From: Proteus faecis
GTDB lineage: Bacteria; Pseudomonadota; Gammaproteobacteria; Enterobacterales; Enterobacteriaceae
Reading direction: 5' to 3'
Length of the DNA stretch: 40,624 nucleotides
Assembly (NCBI RefSeq): GCF_003144395.1
Contig: NZ_PENZ01000009.1
Span: 1 to 40,624 of the forward strand
Shown: piece by piece, positions 8,170 through 16,965 of the stretch
Layout of the letters: each line of letters begins with the position of its first letter
How positions within the stretch are numbered: position 1 is the stretch's first letter
Translations under genes and position numbers: made by a program
The notes under the pieces: generated by a model
The model's input: the letters and a program-made list of their open reading frames with translations, nothing else
The model's database searches: none
Told to the model about the DNA's origin: nothing

Positions 8170-8909
8170 GAGTGAACCTCCTGCTGCCATAATGCGGGTT
8201 GTCCTTGACCTGCTAACGGTTGTACAAATGCATCATCGAGGCCGAGATAAAAAACTTGTGGTAATGTGCCACTTTCTGGTTTTAATACTTTCAGCTCTTT
8301 TTCATGTGTACGTAGCATTTTGCTGATAGTGCTATTAGGATCTTTCATGTCGCCAATAATACGAGCACCACCGACACAAGATTCAACGCACGCAGGCAGT
8401 AATCCAACTTCAAGGCGGTGTGCGCAGAAAGTGCATTTATCTGCTGTTTGTGTTGAATGATTAATAAAACGTGCGTCATAAGGACATGCTTGAACACAAT
8501 AAGCACAACCAACACAACGTTCATTATCGACAACGACAATGCCGTCTTTACGTTGGAAAGTGGCTTGAACCGGGCAAACAGGTACACAAGGCGGTTCATC
8601 ACAATGGTTACACAACCTAGGCAGTAAGACATTGGTGATCCCTTCTTGCCCCTTGATAGCAACCTGATATTGGTTTACTGTCGTCCTAAATTGTCCTTGA
8701 GGAGTCCGATTTTCAATATTACAGCTTACTGTACAGGACTGGCATCCTACACAACGGCGTAAATCAATCAGCATTCCGTAACGTTTATCTTCCGAGCCCT
8801 CACGACGCTCAGGTGATAATTTAATGCCGGCTTCAGCTAAAGGAACGATTGAAGCACCAGCAGTAAGGACCCCTAATTGTTGTAAAAATTTTCGTTTTCC
8901 AAGATCCAT
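8166..8909 (-). CDS. ttrB: Tetrathionate reductase iron-sulfur subunit TtrB
   Basis: Electron-transfer subunit carrying four [4Fe-4S] clusters between TtrC and TtrA. Cysteine clusters are visible as CVGCQSCTVSC, CNHCDEPPCVPVC, CVGCAYCVQAC and CTFCAHR...CVESC. The N-terminus has KRKFLQQLGVLTAGASIV, a Tat-like segment with KR in place of RR, as also in Salmonella TtrB (KRQFLQQLG). ATG 8909 has GGAG six bases upstream; an in-frame ATG at 8927 is less well placed. It is the first gene of ttrBCA, divergent from ttrS across a 177-bp control region. Confidence 0.95.
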   Translation of the reverse strand: MDLGKRKFLQQLGVLTAGASIVPLAEAGIKLSPERREGSEDKRYGMLIDLRRCVGCQSCTVSCNIENRTPQGQFRTTVNQYQVAIKGQEGITNVLLPRLCNHCDEPPCVPVCPVQATFQRKDGIVVVDNERCVGCAYCVQACPYDARFINHSTQTADKCTFCAHRLEVGLLPACVESCVGGARIIGDMKDPNSTISKMLRTHEKELKVLKPESGTLPQVFYLGLDDAFVQPLAGQGQPALWQQEVHS

Positions 8910-9025
8910 ATTTGTCTCCAGTATCACTCAATAACACAAGCTCACAATGAGTGAAGGAAATAGAAAGTAAAAAGTATGTGTTTTGTTATAAGAGCATTGT
9001 AAAAATTACTGAAGACGGCACCTAT

Positions 9026-9039
9026 TGTGGTTTACCACA
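9026..9039. promoter_or_regulatory. Palindrome in ttrB-ttrS control region (candidate TtrR site)
   Basis: TGTGGT-TT-ACCACA is a perfect 6-2-6 inverted repeat midway between divergent ttrB and ttrS. A LuxR/FixJ-type dimer such as TtrR is a plausible ligand, but no known TtrR consensus was available for comparison. Confidence 0.4.
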
Positions 9040-9053
9040 TACCCCGTGCGAAC

Positions 9054-9067
9054 TTGATCCAAAACAA
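9054..9067 (+). promoter_or_regulatory. FNR-like box in ttr control region
   Basis: TTGAT-CCAA-AACAA matches the FNR consensus TTGAT-N4-ATCAA at 9 of 10 positions. Salmonella ttrBCA is known to need Fnr (OxrA) and anaerobiosis. The box is near the ttrS side, about 145 bp from the ttrB start, so which promoter it serves is open. Confidence 0.45.
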
Positions 9068-9086
9068 TATTTAACATTAGATATTT

Positions 9087-10850
9087 ATGACGATAAAACA
9101 GACAATTGGGATAAAACATGCGGTAACCATCGGGTTATTACTGCTCTTTTTTATACTTCCTTTACAAGCCACAGCAAAAGAGTGGACGATCGGTGTTTTA
9201 GCACTACGAGGAGATGCATCAACCCAGAGACATTGGCACCCACTTGTCGATACATTGAATAAACATCTCTCAACAGAAAACTTTGTATTAGTTCCTTTAA
9301 ATCTTGAAGAAATGAAATTAGCGGTCGCGAAAAAAAACGTTGATTTCTTACTAACAAATCCTGCGCAATTTATTCAATTAGATAATGCGTTTCCATTACG
9401 TTGGTTACTCTCATTACACTCCGGCTATGAGCCAGATAACACAACAAGAAATGTTATTGGTAGCCTAATTTTGGTTCGTAACGATAGCCCAATTACTTCT
9501 GTTAACGAGCTAATAGGAAAACGTGTTGGAGCTATCGCACCAGATGCGTTTGGTGGATACCTTTTAGGTTATAAAGCGCTACAAGAGCAAGGGATTGATC
9601 CTGATAAAGATTTCACATTACGTTTCACCGGTTTTCCTGCTGATGCTTTGCTTTACCTTTTACGAGATGAAGATATTAATGCCGCAATTATCCCCGTCTG
9701 TTTGTTAGAAAATATGGATAGTGAGGGATTAATAAAAAAAAGTGATTACCGGCCCGTGCTCACCTATCAAACCAACACTCCTTGTTTAACCAGTACACCG
9801 CTCTACCCTAATTGGTCATTTGCGGCACTAGATACCGTTCCTGATGAGTTAGTTGATAAAGTCACACGAATTTTACTCACAGATGATAGTAAACCGATGA
9901 AATGGGGGGCTCCTGCATCACATACCCAAGTTGAAACACTATTAAGAGAAGTAAATCAACATCCTCGACAAAGACAGCTTTGGCAAGATGCACAGAGTTG
10001 GGCAATTCAACACCAATTTATTATTGGTCTGTCATTAGCTGCGATCCTTTTTCTCATCCTAAATCAAGTCTGGGTCAGTTATTTAGTGAGACGCCGTAGT
10101 CGCCAATTAGAGCATGCGCACAATCGATTAAGACAGCAAAAAGAAGAATTAGAACACGCTCAACGCTTAAATATATTGGGAGAAATGGCATCAGGGTTTG
10201 CTCATGAGCTTAATCAGCCACTTTCTGCTATAAAAAGCTATGCACAAGGAAGCGTTATTCGCCTTAAAAAAGAGAATGAATCGCACCCATTGCTACCTGC
10301 ATTGCAACAAATAGATAAACAAGCACAACGCGGTGCTGATATCATTAGAAATCTACGTTTATGGGTTGGAAAACAAACACCTAACACCGATACAATTTCG
10401 CTTTCTCATCAAAATATTGCGCAATGTATCCAACATATCTGGAAACTTTTACGCGTAGAAGAGAAATACCCACAGGTTTCACTGATCACCCATATCGATG
10501 AACATGACACCCTGTATTTACCTGAAACATTATTAGAGCAAATTTTATCGAATCTAATCACTAATAGTCTCCAAGCTGGCGCTAAAGTACTAAAAATTAG
10601 CACCCACAAAGCGCCTGATCGGTTGCTTATCGTCATTGAAGATGATGCAGGTGGAATGAGCTACAGCCAACTTGAACAGCCCTTTGCCCCATTCCAAACA
10701 ACAAAAATGGAAGGTCTCGGACTAGGTTTAGTAATTTGTCAACGTTTATTACTTTCTCAAGGCGCTGATATTCATATTGAAAATCAAAAGAATGAACAAA
10801 ATAAAATTGGATTAAAAATTACCCTTATTTTCCCTAACAAAAATAAATAA
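9087..10850 (+). CDS. ttrS: Tetrathionate sensor histidine kinase TtrS
   Basis: Membrane sensor kinase that detects tetrathionate in the periplasm and phosphorylates TtrR. Order: signal or first membrane helix at about 12-28 (VTIGLLLLFFILPLQA), a periplasmic PhnD-like solute-binding domain to about 300 (KEWTIGVLALRG, GKRVGAIAPDAFGGY), a second helix at about 310-335, a coiled linker, HisKA with the phosphoacceptor H373 in FAHELNQPL, and HATPase with the N box NLITNSLQAGA and G boxes EDDAGGM and GLGLGL. The 587 residues are normal for TtrS. No good ribosome-binding site precedes the only reasonable ATG, so expression may be kept low. It is followed 10 bp later by ttrR and is divergent from ttrBCA. 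Confidence 0.95.
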   Translation: MTIKQTIGIKHAVTIGLLLLFFILPLQATAKEWTIGVLALRGDASTQRHWHPLVDTLNKHLSTENFVLVPLNLEEMKLAVAKKNVDFLLTNPAQFIQLDNAFPLRWLLSLHSGYEPDNTTRNVIGSLILVRNDSPITSVNELIGKRVGAIAPDAFGGYLLGYKALQEQGIDPDKDFTLRFTGFPADALLYLLRDEDINAAIIPVCLLENMDSEGLIKKSDYRPVLTYQTNTPCLTSTPLYPNWSFAALDTVPDELVDKVTRILLTDDSKPMKWGAPASHTQVETLLREVNQHPRQRQLWQDAQSWAIQHQFIIGLSLAAILFLILNQVWVSYLVRRRSRQLEHAHNRLRQQKEELEHAQRLNILGEMASGFAHELNQPLSAIKSYAQGSVIRLKKENESHPLLPALQQIDKQAQRGADIIRNLRLWVGKQTPNTDTISLSHQNIAQCIQHIWKLLRVEEKYPQVSLITHIDEHDTLYLPETLLEQILSNLITNSLQAGAKVLKISTHKAPDRLLIVIEDDAGGMSYSQLEQPFAPFQTTKMEGLGLGLVICQRLLLSQGADIHIENQKNEQNKIGLKITLIFPNKNK

Positions 10851-10860
10851 CGGAGAAAAA

Positions 10861-11463
10861 ATGCCAACTATTCATCTTGTTGATGATGATCTTGCTGTCA
10901 CTGATGCTTGTCAGTTTTTATTAGAAAGCTTAGGTTATTCTGCCCATGTCTGGAATGATAGCGAGTTCTTTATCAACAACGTCAATCTTTATCAACAAGG
11001 TGTTGTGTTATTAGATATGAGAATGCCAAAACTCGATGGCAGACAAGTTCACCAGCATTTAATTGATAAACACAGTACACTTTCTGTCATTTTTTTAACG
11101 GGTCATGGTGATATTCCCATGGCGGTTGAAGAAATTAAAAAGGGTGCGATTGATTTTCTACAAAAACCTGTTGATAGCAATGCTCTACTCACTGCTTTAG
11201 ACTCAGCTTTTGCTGACACCAAAATACGTTTTACTGCTCATGATATTCGTCGTCGTTATGCTTCATTAACACCAAGAGAAAAAGACATTGCCTATTATGT
11301 CATTCAAGGATTAATGAATCGTGAAATTGCAGAAGTGGCTTGTGTTTCCATCAGAACAGTCGAAGTACATCGTGCAAAAGTGATGGATAAAATGGCAGCT
11401 AAAAATATTGCTGAGCTAGTTACAGCGCTACAAGGTATCGAAATAGTTTCACCTAATTTATGA
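10861..11463 (+). CDS. ttrR: Tetrathionate response regulator TtrR
   Basis: FixJ/NarL-type response regulator that activates ttrBCA after phosphorylation by TtrS. The receiver domain (1-120) has the acidic pocket D8-D9-D10, phosphoacceptor D52 in VVLLDMRMP, the switch threonine in FLTGHGD and the lysine in LQKPV. The LuxR helix-turn-helix lies at about 138-195 (LTPREKDIAYY, MNREIAEVACVSIRTVEVHR). GGAG lies 6 bp upstream of the ATG. It is transcribed with ttrS. The DNA target may be the nearby 6-2-6 palindrome at 9026-9039. Confidence 0.95.
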   Translation: MPTIHLVDDDLAVTDACQFLLESLGYSAHVWNDSEFFINNVNLYQQGVVLLDMRMPKLDGRQVHQHLIDKHSTLSVIFLTGHGDIPMAVEEIKKGAIDFLQKPVDSNALLTALDSAFADTKIRFTAHDIRRRYASLTPREKDIAYYVIQGLMNREIAEVACVSIRTVEVHRAKVMDKMAAKNIAELVTALQGIEIVSPNL

Positions 11464-11537
11464 CAAAATTTCTTATCTGCGCTAAAAAATGTCACAATAT
11501 AAAATATTCATTGGAAAAAGAGTAAATAGATAGGCTT

Positions 11538-12479
11538 ATGATAAAGTCACCTCCATTTAAAAAATCATTTTTACAGCCTAAATATTGGCTGACTTGGTTT
11601 GGGATCGGATTACTTTATATTCTGGTTCTGCTCCCTTATCCTGTTATTTATTGGTTAGGCACGCGTTTAGGGCGTTTTTCAAAAGTTTTTTTAAAAAAAC
11701 GAGTCCAAATAGCAGAACGTAATCTCGAACTCTGTTTTCCACAAATGCCTAAAAGTGAACGCGAAGCCTTAGTGAATAAAAACTTCGAATCTGTTGGTAT
11801 GGGATTATTTGAAACAGGTATGGCTTGGTTTTGGCCTGATTGGCGTGTAAAACGCTGGTTTAAAGTCAGTGGCAGAGAGAATATTCAAAAAGTACAAGAA
11901 ACAGGTCAAGGAATTATTGTTGTTGGGATCCACTTTCTAACTTTAGAATTAGGCGCTCGCATTTTTGGTATGTTAAACCCCGGTATTGGTGTTTATCGTC
12001 CAAATGACAATCCAGTTATGGATTGGCTACAGACTTGGGGTCGGTTACGCTCCAATAAATTTATGCTTGATAGAAAAGATCTAAAAGGAATGATCCGCAA
12101 CCTCAAAGCCGGTGAGATCCTTTGGTATGCCCCAGATCACGACTATGGCCCACGTAAGAGTGTTTTTGTTCCATTATTTGCTGTTGATAAAGCAGCTACA
12201 ACAACAGGCACCTATATTCTAGCAAAAACGGGAAACCCGGCTTTGATTCCATTTACTCCTAAGCGATTACCAGAAGCCAAAGGGTATGAGTTAATTATTT
12301 CACCGGCAGTAGCAGACTTCCCACTTGATAGCGAAGAAAATGCCGCGAATGCAATGAATAAAGTAATAGAGCAAGAAATCTTACGAGCACCTGATCAATA
12401 TATGTGGTTACATCGTCGCTTTAAAACTCGCCCAGAAGGTGATGCTTCTTTATATAACGAAATAAAGAAAGTACACTAA
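11538..12479 (+). CDS. lpxL: Kdo2-lipid IVA lauroyltransferase LpxL
   Basis: Inner-membrane acyltransferase that adds the secondary lauroyl chain to Kdo2-lipid IVA in lipid A synthesis. There is an N-terminal membrane anchor at about 17-40. The HX4E catalytic motif is H132-x4-E137 ([10 protein letters not shown]), at the same positions as in E. coli LpxL. Other conserved blocks are [46 protein letters not shown] and [13 protein letters not shown]. At 313 residues it is slightly longer than the E. coli enzyme. LpxP, the cold-induced palmitoleoyl paralogue, is the alternative; adjacency to mdtG favours LpxL. It is monocistronic with its own terminator. Confidence 0.92.
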   Translation: MIKSPPFKKSFLQPKYWLTWFGIGLLYILVLLPYPVIYWLGTRLGRFSKVFLKKRVQIAERNLELCFPQMPKSEREALVNKNFESVGMGLFETGMAWFWPDWRVKRWFKVSGRENIQKVQETGQGIIVVGIHFLTLELGARIFGMLNPGIGVYRPNDNPVMDWLQTWGRLRSNKFMLDRKDLKGMIRNLKAGEILWYAPDHDYGPRKSVFVPLFAVDKAATTTGTYILAKTGNPALIPFTPKRLPEAKGYELIISPAVADFPLDSEENAANAMNKVIEQEILRAPDQYMWLHRRFKTRPEGDASLYNEIKKVH

Positions 12480-12484
12480 TGATA

Positions 12485-12518
12485 AGGTGGCTGTTTTATT
12501 CACAAACAGCCACTTTAT
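12485..12518 (+). terminator. Terminator of lpxL
   Basis: GTGGCTGTTT (12487-12496) pairs perfectly with AAACAGCCAC (12504-12513), followed by TTTATC. Confidence 0.8.
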
Positions 12519-12558
12519 CGTATTGCAATACACTGAAATAACAATAATAAAAGAAATA

Positions 12559-12578
12559 ACAGCACAAGCTGTAAACTC
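12559..12578 (+). promoter_or_regulatory. Candidate marbox upstream of mdtG
   Basis: ACAGCACAAGCTGTAAACTC fits the MarA/SoxS/Rob consensus AYnGCACnnWnnRYYAAAYn at 11 of 14 fixed positions, including the full GCAC. A weaker second copy with GCAC lies at about 12607-12626. mdtG is a member of this regulon in E. coli. The distance to the ATG (about 175 bp) is longer than usual. Confidence 0.35.
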
Positions 12579-12753
12579 CTGCAAAACACATTATAAGAGC
12601 AAGACCTATCGCACTTATTCTGTATCATGGCTATATTCTTATTCACTATAAAATAAGAAAAAACCAATTCGTTGTTGCCATGCTCAACATCGCTATGGTT
12701 ATTTTCAGTCTATTTTCTTGGTTTACTCTCTCGTTCTCGGCTAAAGGAGTAAC

Positions 12754-13962
12754 ATGGATCTCAAGCCCCGAAATAATTCTTGGAAACGTAATCTCTATAT
12801 TGTCTGGTTTGGCTGTTTTCTAACGGGTGCCGGTTTTAGCCTGATCATGCCTTTTCTTCCACTCTATGTAGAAGAACTCGGTATCACTGATCACGAAGAG
12901 CTTAATCTTTGGACGGGTGTTGCATTTAGTATTACCTTCCTTTTTTCTGCCATTGCAGCACCTTTTTGGGGGAAATTATCGGATAGAAAAGGTCGCAAAT
13001 TAATGCTGTTACGTTCAGCCCTGGGTATGGCGATTGTGATGGTATTAATTGGATTTGCTCAAAATATATGGCAATTATTGGTACTACGAGCCTTGCTTGG
13101 TATATTAGGTGGCTTTGTTCCGAATGCAAATGCGTTAATTGCAACCCAAGTTCCGGTTAAAAAAAGCGGCTGGGCATTAGGTACACTTTCAACAGGTGCG
13201 GTAAGTGGCGCATTAATAGGCCCTTTAATTGGTGGTATGCTTGCCGATCTCTACGGTTTACGACCTGTGTTCTTTATTACTTCCGCTGTCTTATTTATTT
13301 GCTTTTTAGTCACCCTCTTTTTCGTAAGTGAAAACTTCACACCCGTTTCTAAAAAAGACGCACTAACCACAAAACAGGTCTTTTCATCACTTAAAAACAA
13401 AAGACTCGTTGTATGCCTGTTTTTCACCACAATGATCATTCAAATCGCAACAGGCTCTGTTACGCCTATTTTGACACTTTATATTCGTGAATTAACAGGT
13501 TCAGTCAGCAATCTTGCCTTTATCAGTGGTGTTGTCGCCTCCGTACCTGGCATTGCGGCTCTGATCAGCGCACCTCGTTTTGGTAAATTAGGTGACAGAA
13601 TTGGCCCGGATAAAGTCCTTCTTTTTACCTTAGGGCTCTCTATTTTTATGCTTATTCCAATGGCTCTAGTTAGTAGCTATTGGGAACTTGGCGCACTACG
13701 TTTTTTACTTGGTGCAGTCAATGCAGCCATGTTACCTGCGGTACAAACGCTTATTCTCTATAACATTACCCCTACCATTGCAGGTCGGATTTTCAGCTAT
13801 AACCAAGCATTAAGAGATGTTGGAAATGTTACAGGCCCGTTAATGGGTGCTTTTGTTGCTGCAAGTTATGGATTTAGAGCTGTTTTTTATTTCACCGCCG
13901 CCGTTGTCTTTTTTAATCTAATTTATTCTTGGTTAAGCTTTAAAACACCACAAAAAAAGTAG
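12754..13962 (+). CDS. mdtG: Multidrug efflux MFS transporter MdtG
   Basis: Proton-driven 12-helix major facilitator exporter of the DHA1 type in the inner membrane. The E. coli homologue gives fosfomycin and deoxycholate resistance when overproduced. MFS motif A is visible as [10 protein letters not shown] after helix 2, and a motif C-like [10 protein letters not shown] in helix 5. The N-terminal half ([44 protein letters not shown]) follows E. coli MdtG closely, at 402 against 408 residues. ATG has AAAGGAG seven bases upstream. It follows lpxL as in E. coli, though there the two genes are not arranged as one operon. Possible marboxes upstream suggest MarA/Rob-type control. Confidence 0.93.
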   Translation: MDLKPRNNSWKRNLYIVWFGCFLTGAGFSLIMPFLPLYVEELGITDHEELNLWTGVAFSITFLFSAIAAPFWGKLSDRKGRKLMLLRSALGMAIVMVLIGFAQNIWQLLVLRALLGILGGFVPNANALIATQVPVKKSGWALGTLSTGAVSGALIGPLIGGMLADLYGLRPVFFITSAVLFICFLVTLFFVSENFTPVSKKDALTTKQVFSSLKNKRLVVCLFFTTMIIQIATGSVTPILTLYIRELTGSVSNLAFISGVVASVPGIAALISAPRFGKLGDRIGPDKVLLFTLGLSIFMLIPMALVSSYWELGALRFLLGAVNAAMLPAVQTLILYNITPTIAGRIFSYNQALRDVGNVTGPLMGAFVAASYGFRAVFYFTAAVVFFNLIYSWLSFKTPQKK

Positions 13963-14382
13963 TCAAAAAATCTACAAATCAGATCAGTTAATAGTTTTTT
14001 TTCTTCAAAAAATTACACTTTTACATTTAAAGGCTCAATTGTTATTTTTTTTATTCTATTTTTTATAATTATTTGTTTATTAATAATATTTTTACCTCCT
14101 ATTTGTTAAGGCCTCTAAAATTTTCTTGTCCTCTTTTTTCAAAAAATTGCAAGGTTAACTATTGTAAAATGAGATTTTTATCGACTTTTGCACCAAAAAA
14201 TGGTTTATAAAGTATTAAATATACTTTTAGTCGCTAAATTATGACAAAAGTATGTTAAAAATATATTAATTAAATGCAGTGTGTATTGATAACAAAATGA
14301 AATAATTTTGTTTAACCACTAGCTAATATTTTGTTCTTTTTACTTGCAAACGACCTGTAGAGGTTTTTTTTGGGAATTTAAG
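13963..14382. other. AT-rich intergenic region before the POT transporter
   Basis: No gene is seen in 420 bp. The sequence AAAGTAT occurs three times as inverted partners: 14209-14215, 14221-14227 (as ATACTTT) and 14246-14253. AACAAAAT (14291-14298) pairs with ATTTTGTT (14305-14312) about 80 bp before the start. These are candidate regulator sites; no clear sigma70 promoter was found. Confidence 0.4.
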
Positions 14383-15918
14383 ATGCAATCTACTCACTCA
14401 AAATCTAGCCGAACTTTCTTTGGCCACCCATATCCATTAAGCTCTCTTTTCTTCACCGAAATGTGGGAACGCTTTTCTTTCTATGGTATTCGCCCATTAT
14501 TAATTCTATTTATGGCGGCAACCGTTTATGAGGGTGGCATGGAAATCCCCAGAGAGCAGGCATCTGCTATTGTGGGTATTTTCGCAGGCGGTGTTTATTT
14601 AACGTCGCTACCTGGAGGTTGGTTGGCTGATAACTGGTTAGGTCAGCGACTAGCGGTATGGTATGGCTCTATCTTTATCGCGTTAGGGCACTTATCCATC
14701 GCACTTTCAGCGTTTTGGTCACAAGATCTGTTCTTTATCGGTTTATTACTGATTGTATTGGGTACGGGGCTATTTAAAACCTGTGTAACTGTGATGGTAG
14801 GAACCTTATATAAAAAGGATGATACTCGCCGTGACGGTGGATTCTCCTTATTTTATATGGGTATTAATATGGGGTCATTTATTGCCCCACTCATCACAGG
14901 TTTCTTAGTGCGTGATTATGGCTGGCATTGGGGCTTTGGTATCGGCGGAATTGGTATGCTTGTCGCGTTACTGATTTTCCGCTTTTATGCAGTACCGACC
15001 ATGCGTCGCTTTGATAGTGAAGTTGGTTTGGATTCAAGTTGGGATCGTCCAACCGTTGTTCGTCGTAATGTCGGTCAATGGATCTTAGCATTGTCTGTTG
15101 TTCTTATAGCAATTGTTGGCCTTATTATTTCTGGTGTTATTCCTTTCAACCCAGTTGTTGTGGCTAACTTTATGGTCTATGTGATTTCTGGTAGTGTTAT
15201 CGCCTATTTTATCTATTTATTCCTATTTGCTGGATTAAGTAGTAGTGACCGTTCTCGCTTATTTGTTTGTTTCCTTTTATTGGTTTCAGCAGCTCTTTTC
15301 TGGTCTGCATTCGAACAAAAACCGACATCATTTAACTTATTTGCCAATGACTATACTGACTTAAACTTTATGGGTTTTGAGATCCCAGCAGTTTGGTTCC
15401 AGTCTGTTAATGCCCTGTTTATTATTCTTCTTGCCCCTGTATTTAGCTGGTTATGGCCAATGATGGCTCGTAAGAATATGAATTTAAGCAGCATGACTAA
15501 GTTTGTGATTGGTATTTTATTTGCAGCTGGTGGCTTTACCGTCATGATGTTTGCATCTGAAAGTGTTATTGCAACAGGACAAGGCGTTTCACCACTTTGG
15601 TTAATTGGCAGTATCTTATTACTGACATTAGGTGAATTATGCTTAAGTCCTATAGGTCTTGCCACAATGACTATTTTGGCACCAGCTAAAATGCGTGGTC
15701 AGGTTATGGGATTATGGTTCTGTGCAAGCGCATTAGGTAATTTGGCTGCAGGTTTAATGGGGGGAAATATCCGTCCAGACAAACTTGATGTAATGCCTGA
15801 CTTCTTCTCTCATGTTTCTATTGCGCTGGTTATTTGTGCAGTTGTTCTTGCTGCACTTATTATTCCAGTTCGTAAGCTTTTACAAAGCGCAGATAGCAAA
15901 GAGAAAGCACAAGCTTAA
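14383..15918 (+). CDS. POT-family peptide/proton symporter
   Basis: Proton-coupled oligopeptide transporter of the inner membrane (PTR2/POT family, MFS fold). The signature ExxERFxFY is present as EMWERFSFYGIR at the start of helix 1, and GGWLADNWLGQR follows helix 2. About 14 hydrophobic segments are visible in 511 residues, the bacterial layout. An in-frame TTG at 14344 would add 13 residues, but ATG 14383 begins the conserved region and is preferred; its ribosome-binding site (TGGGAA) is weak. The substrate is probably di- and tripeptides. It could be assigned to DtpA/B/C/D or the PepTSo-like group only by a tree. A strong terminator makes it monocistronic. Confidence 0.88.
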   Translation: MQSTHSKSSRTFFGHPYPLSSLFFTEMWERFSFYGIRPLLILFMAATVYEGGMEIPREQASAIVGIFAGGVYLTSLPGGWLADNWLGQRLAVWYGSIFIALGHLSIALSAFWSQDLFFIGLLLIVLGTGLFKTCVTVMVGTLYKKDDTRRDGGFSLFYMGINMGSFIAPLITGFLVRDYGWHWGFGIGGIGMLVALLIFRFYAVPTMRRFDSEVGLDSSWDRPTVVRRNVGQWILALSVVLIAIVGLIISGVIPFNPVVVANFMVYVISGSVIAYFIYLFLFAGLSSSDRSRLFVCFLLLVSAALFWSAFEQKPTSFNLFANDYTDLNFMGFEIPAVWFQSVNALFIILLAPVFSWLWPMMARKNMNLSSMTKFVIGILFAAGGFTVMMFASESVIATGQGVSPLWLIGSILLLTLGELCLSPIGLATMTILAPAKMRGQVMGLWFCASALGNLAAGLMGGNIRPDKLDVMPDFFSHVSIALVICAVVLAALIIPVRKLLQSADSKEKAQA

Positions 15919-15935
15919 TTAATGTGTCAATTATT

Positions 15936-15974
15936 AAAGCCATGTCTAATTTTACTTAGGCATGGCTTTTTGCT
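15936..15974 (+). terminator. Strong terminator of the POT gene
   Basis: AAAGCCATG (15936-15944) plus CTAA pair with TTAG plus CATGGCTTT (15961-15969), followed by TTTGCTTTT. Confidence 0.9.
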
Positions 15975-16081
15975 TTTACATCCTACAATTTGAACGCTGT
16001 GTTTAAGTATTGCACCCGATATTTAAAACACTTAATCTCATTACCTTCTATTTATTGATAGTTTATCACTAAGGTAATGCG

Positions 16082-16861
16082 ATGACTGTTCTTCCTATTT
16101 ATTATGTTAATGCTTTTTCCTCTCAACCTTTTTCAGGAAACCCTGCAGCTGTTGTTTTGTTAGAAGAATGGTTACCTGATGACACCTTAATTACACTCGC
16201 GAGCGAAATAAACTTACCTGAAACCGCTTTTTTAGTTGGCGACCATATTCGGTGGTTTACACCAAAAATTGAAGTTCCTCTTTGTGGACACGCAACATTA
16301 GCTACTGCTTTTGTACTAAAAACGATAAAACAGTCCCCTGATGATCTCTTTAAATTCCAATCTCTTTCAGGTGAGCTCACAGTTTCTAGTCAAGGTTCTC
16401 TCTTTACACTAAATTTCCCAGCTATACCCGCAACATTAAATAACGATATAAAATCAGTGATTGAAGAAAAATTAGCATTACAAATAGATGAAATTTGGCA
16501 AGCGCATGATCGTTATGTTTGCTTTTTATCTGATCCTGAAACTGTCATTAACTACCAACCTGATTTCTCTCAAATTGCACAATTGCCTTTACCCGGCGTA
16601 ATTATCACAGCTAAAGGCCACTCTCCTTTTGACTTTATCTCTCGCTTCTTTGCCCCCGTAAAAGGCGTAAATGAAGATCCTGTTACAGGCACATCACATT
16701 GTGTATTAGCACCCATTTGGAGTAATAAACTCAATAAAAAACAGTTACAAGCAAGGCAAGTTTCAAAACGAGGTGGAAATATCGACTGTGCACTAAAAAA
16801 TAATCGTGTTTTACTGGCAGGAGAGGCGGTACTCTTTTTAACTGGTGAAATAACCTTTTAA
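16082..16861 (+). CDS. PhzF-family isomerase
   Basis: A member of the PhzF/diaminopimelate-epimerase-like fold. Hallmarks are FSGNPAAVV at about 17-25, the general-acid/base glutamate E47 in INLPETAFL, PLCGHATLA and the C-terminal EDPVTGTSHCVLAP. The 259 residues are slightly short for the family. Nothing nearby belongs to phenazine synthesis, so it is one of the many enterobacterial PhzF/YddE-like proteins of unknown substrate. AAGG precedes the ATG by seven bases. It is probably transcribed from its own promoter in the 220-bp gap; the thioesterase gene follows 104 bp later. Confidence 0.85.
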   Translation: MTVLPIYYVNAFSSQPFSGNPAAVVLLEEWLPDDTLITLASEINLPETAFLVGDHIRWFTPKIEVPLCGHATLATAFVLKTIKQSPDDLFKFQSLSGELTVSSQGSLFTLNFPAIPATLNNDIKSVIEEKLALQIDEIWQAHDRYVCFLSDPETVINYQPDFSQIAQLPLPGVIITAKGHSPFDFISRFFAPVKGVNEDPVTGTSHCVLAPIWSNKLNKKQLQARQVSKRGGNIDCALKNNRVLLAGEAVLFLTGEITF

Positions 16862-16912
16862 TTATGAGCGGGATAATCAGCCATTCATCTACTTTGCTTT
16901 CAATTTACTCTA

Positions 16913-16949
16913 TTTTATACTGTGGGCAATTTCTCCCTACAGTATAAAA
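16913..16949. repeat. Long hairpin immediately before the thioesterase ribosome-binding site
   Basis: TTTTATACTGT (16913-16923) pairs perfectly with ACAGTATAAAA (16939-16949), and GGG/CCC extend the stem. No T tract follows, and the GAAGG site of the next gene begins at 16951. It may be an operator or an mRNA structure rather than a terminator of phzF. Confidence 0.5.
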
Positions 16950-16965
16950 AGAAGGCTTTATTGTT

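Noticed and set aside
8951..9262. 103-codon + strand ORF overlapping the start of ttrS
   Set aside because: It overlaps ttrS in another frame, has no ribosome-binding site or recognisable domain, and covers the ttr control region. It is most likely a chance reading frame.
15910..16861. PhzF-like gene as part of a phenazine or other secondary-metabolite cluster
   Set aside because: None of the neighbouring genes belongs to phenazine or other biosynthetic pathways; stand-alone PhzF-like genes are common in enterobacteria.
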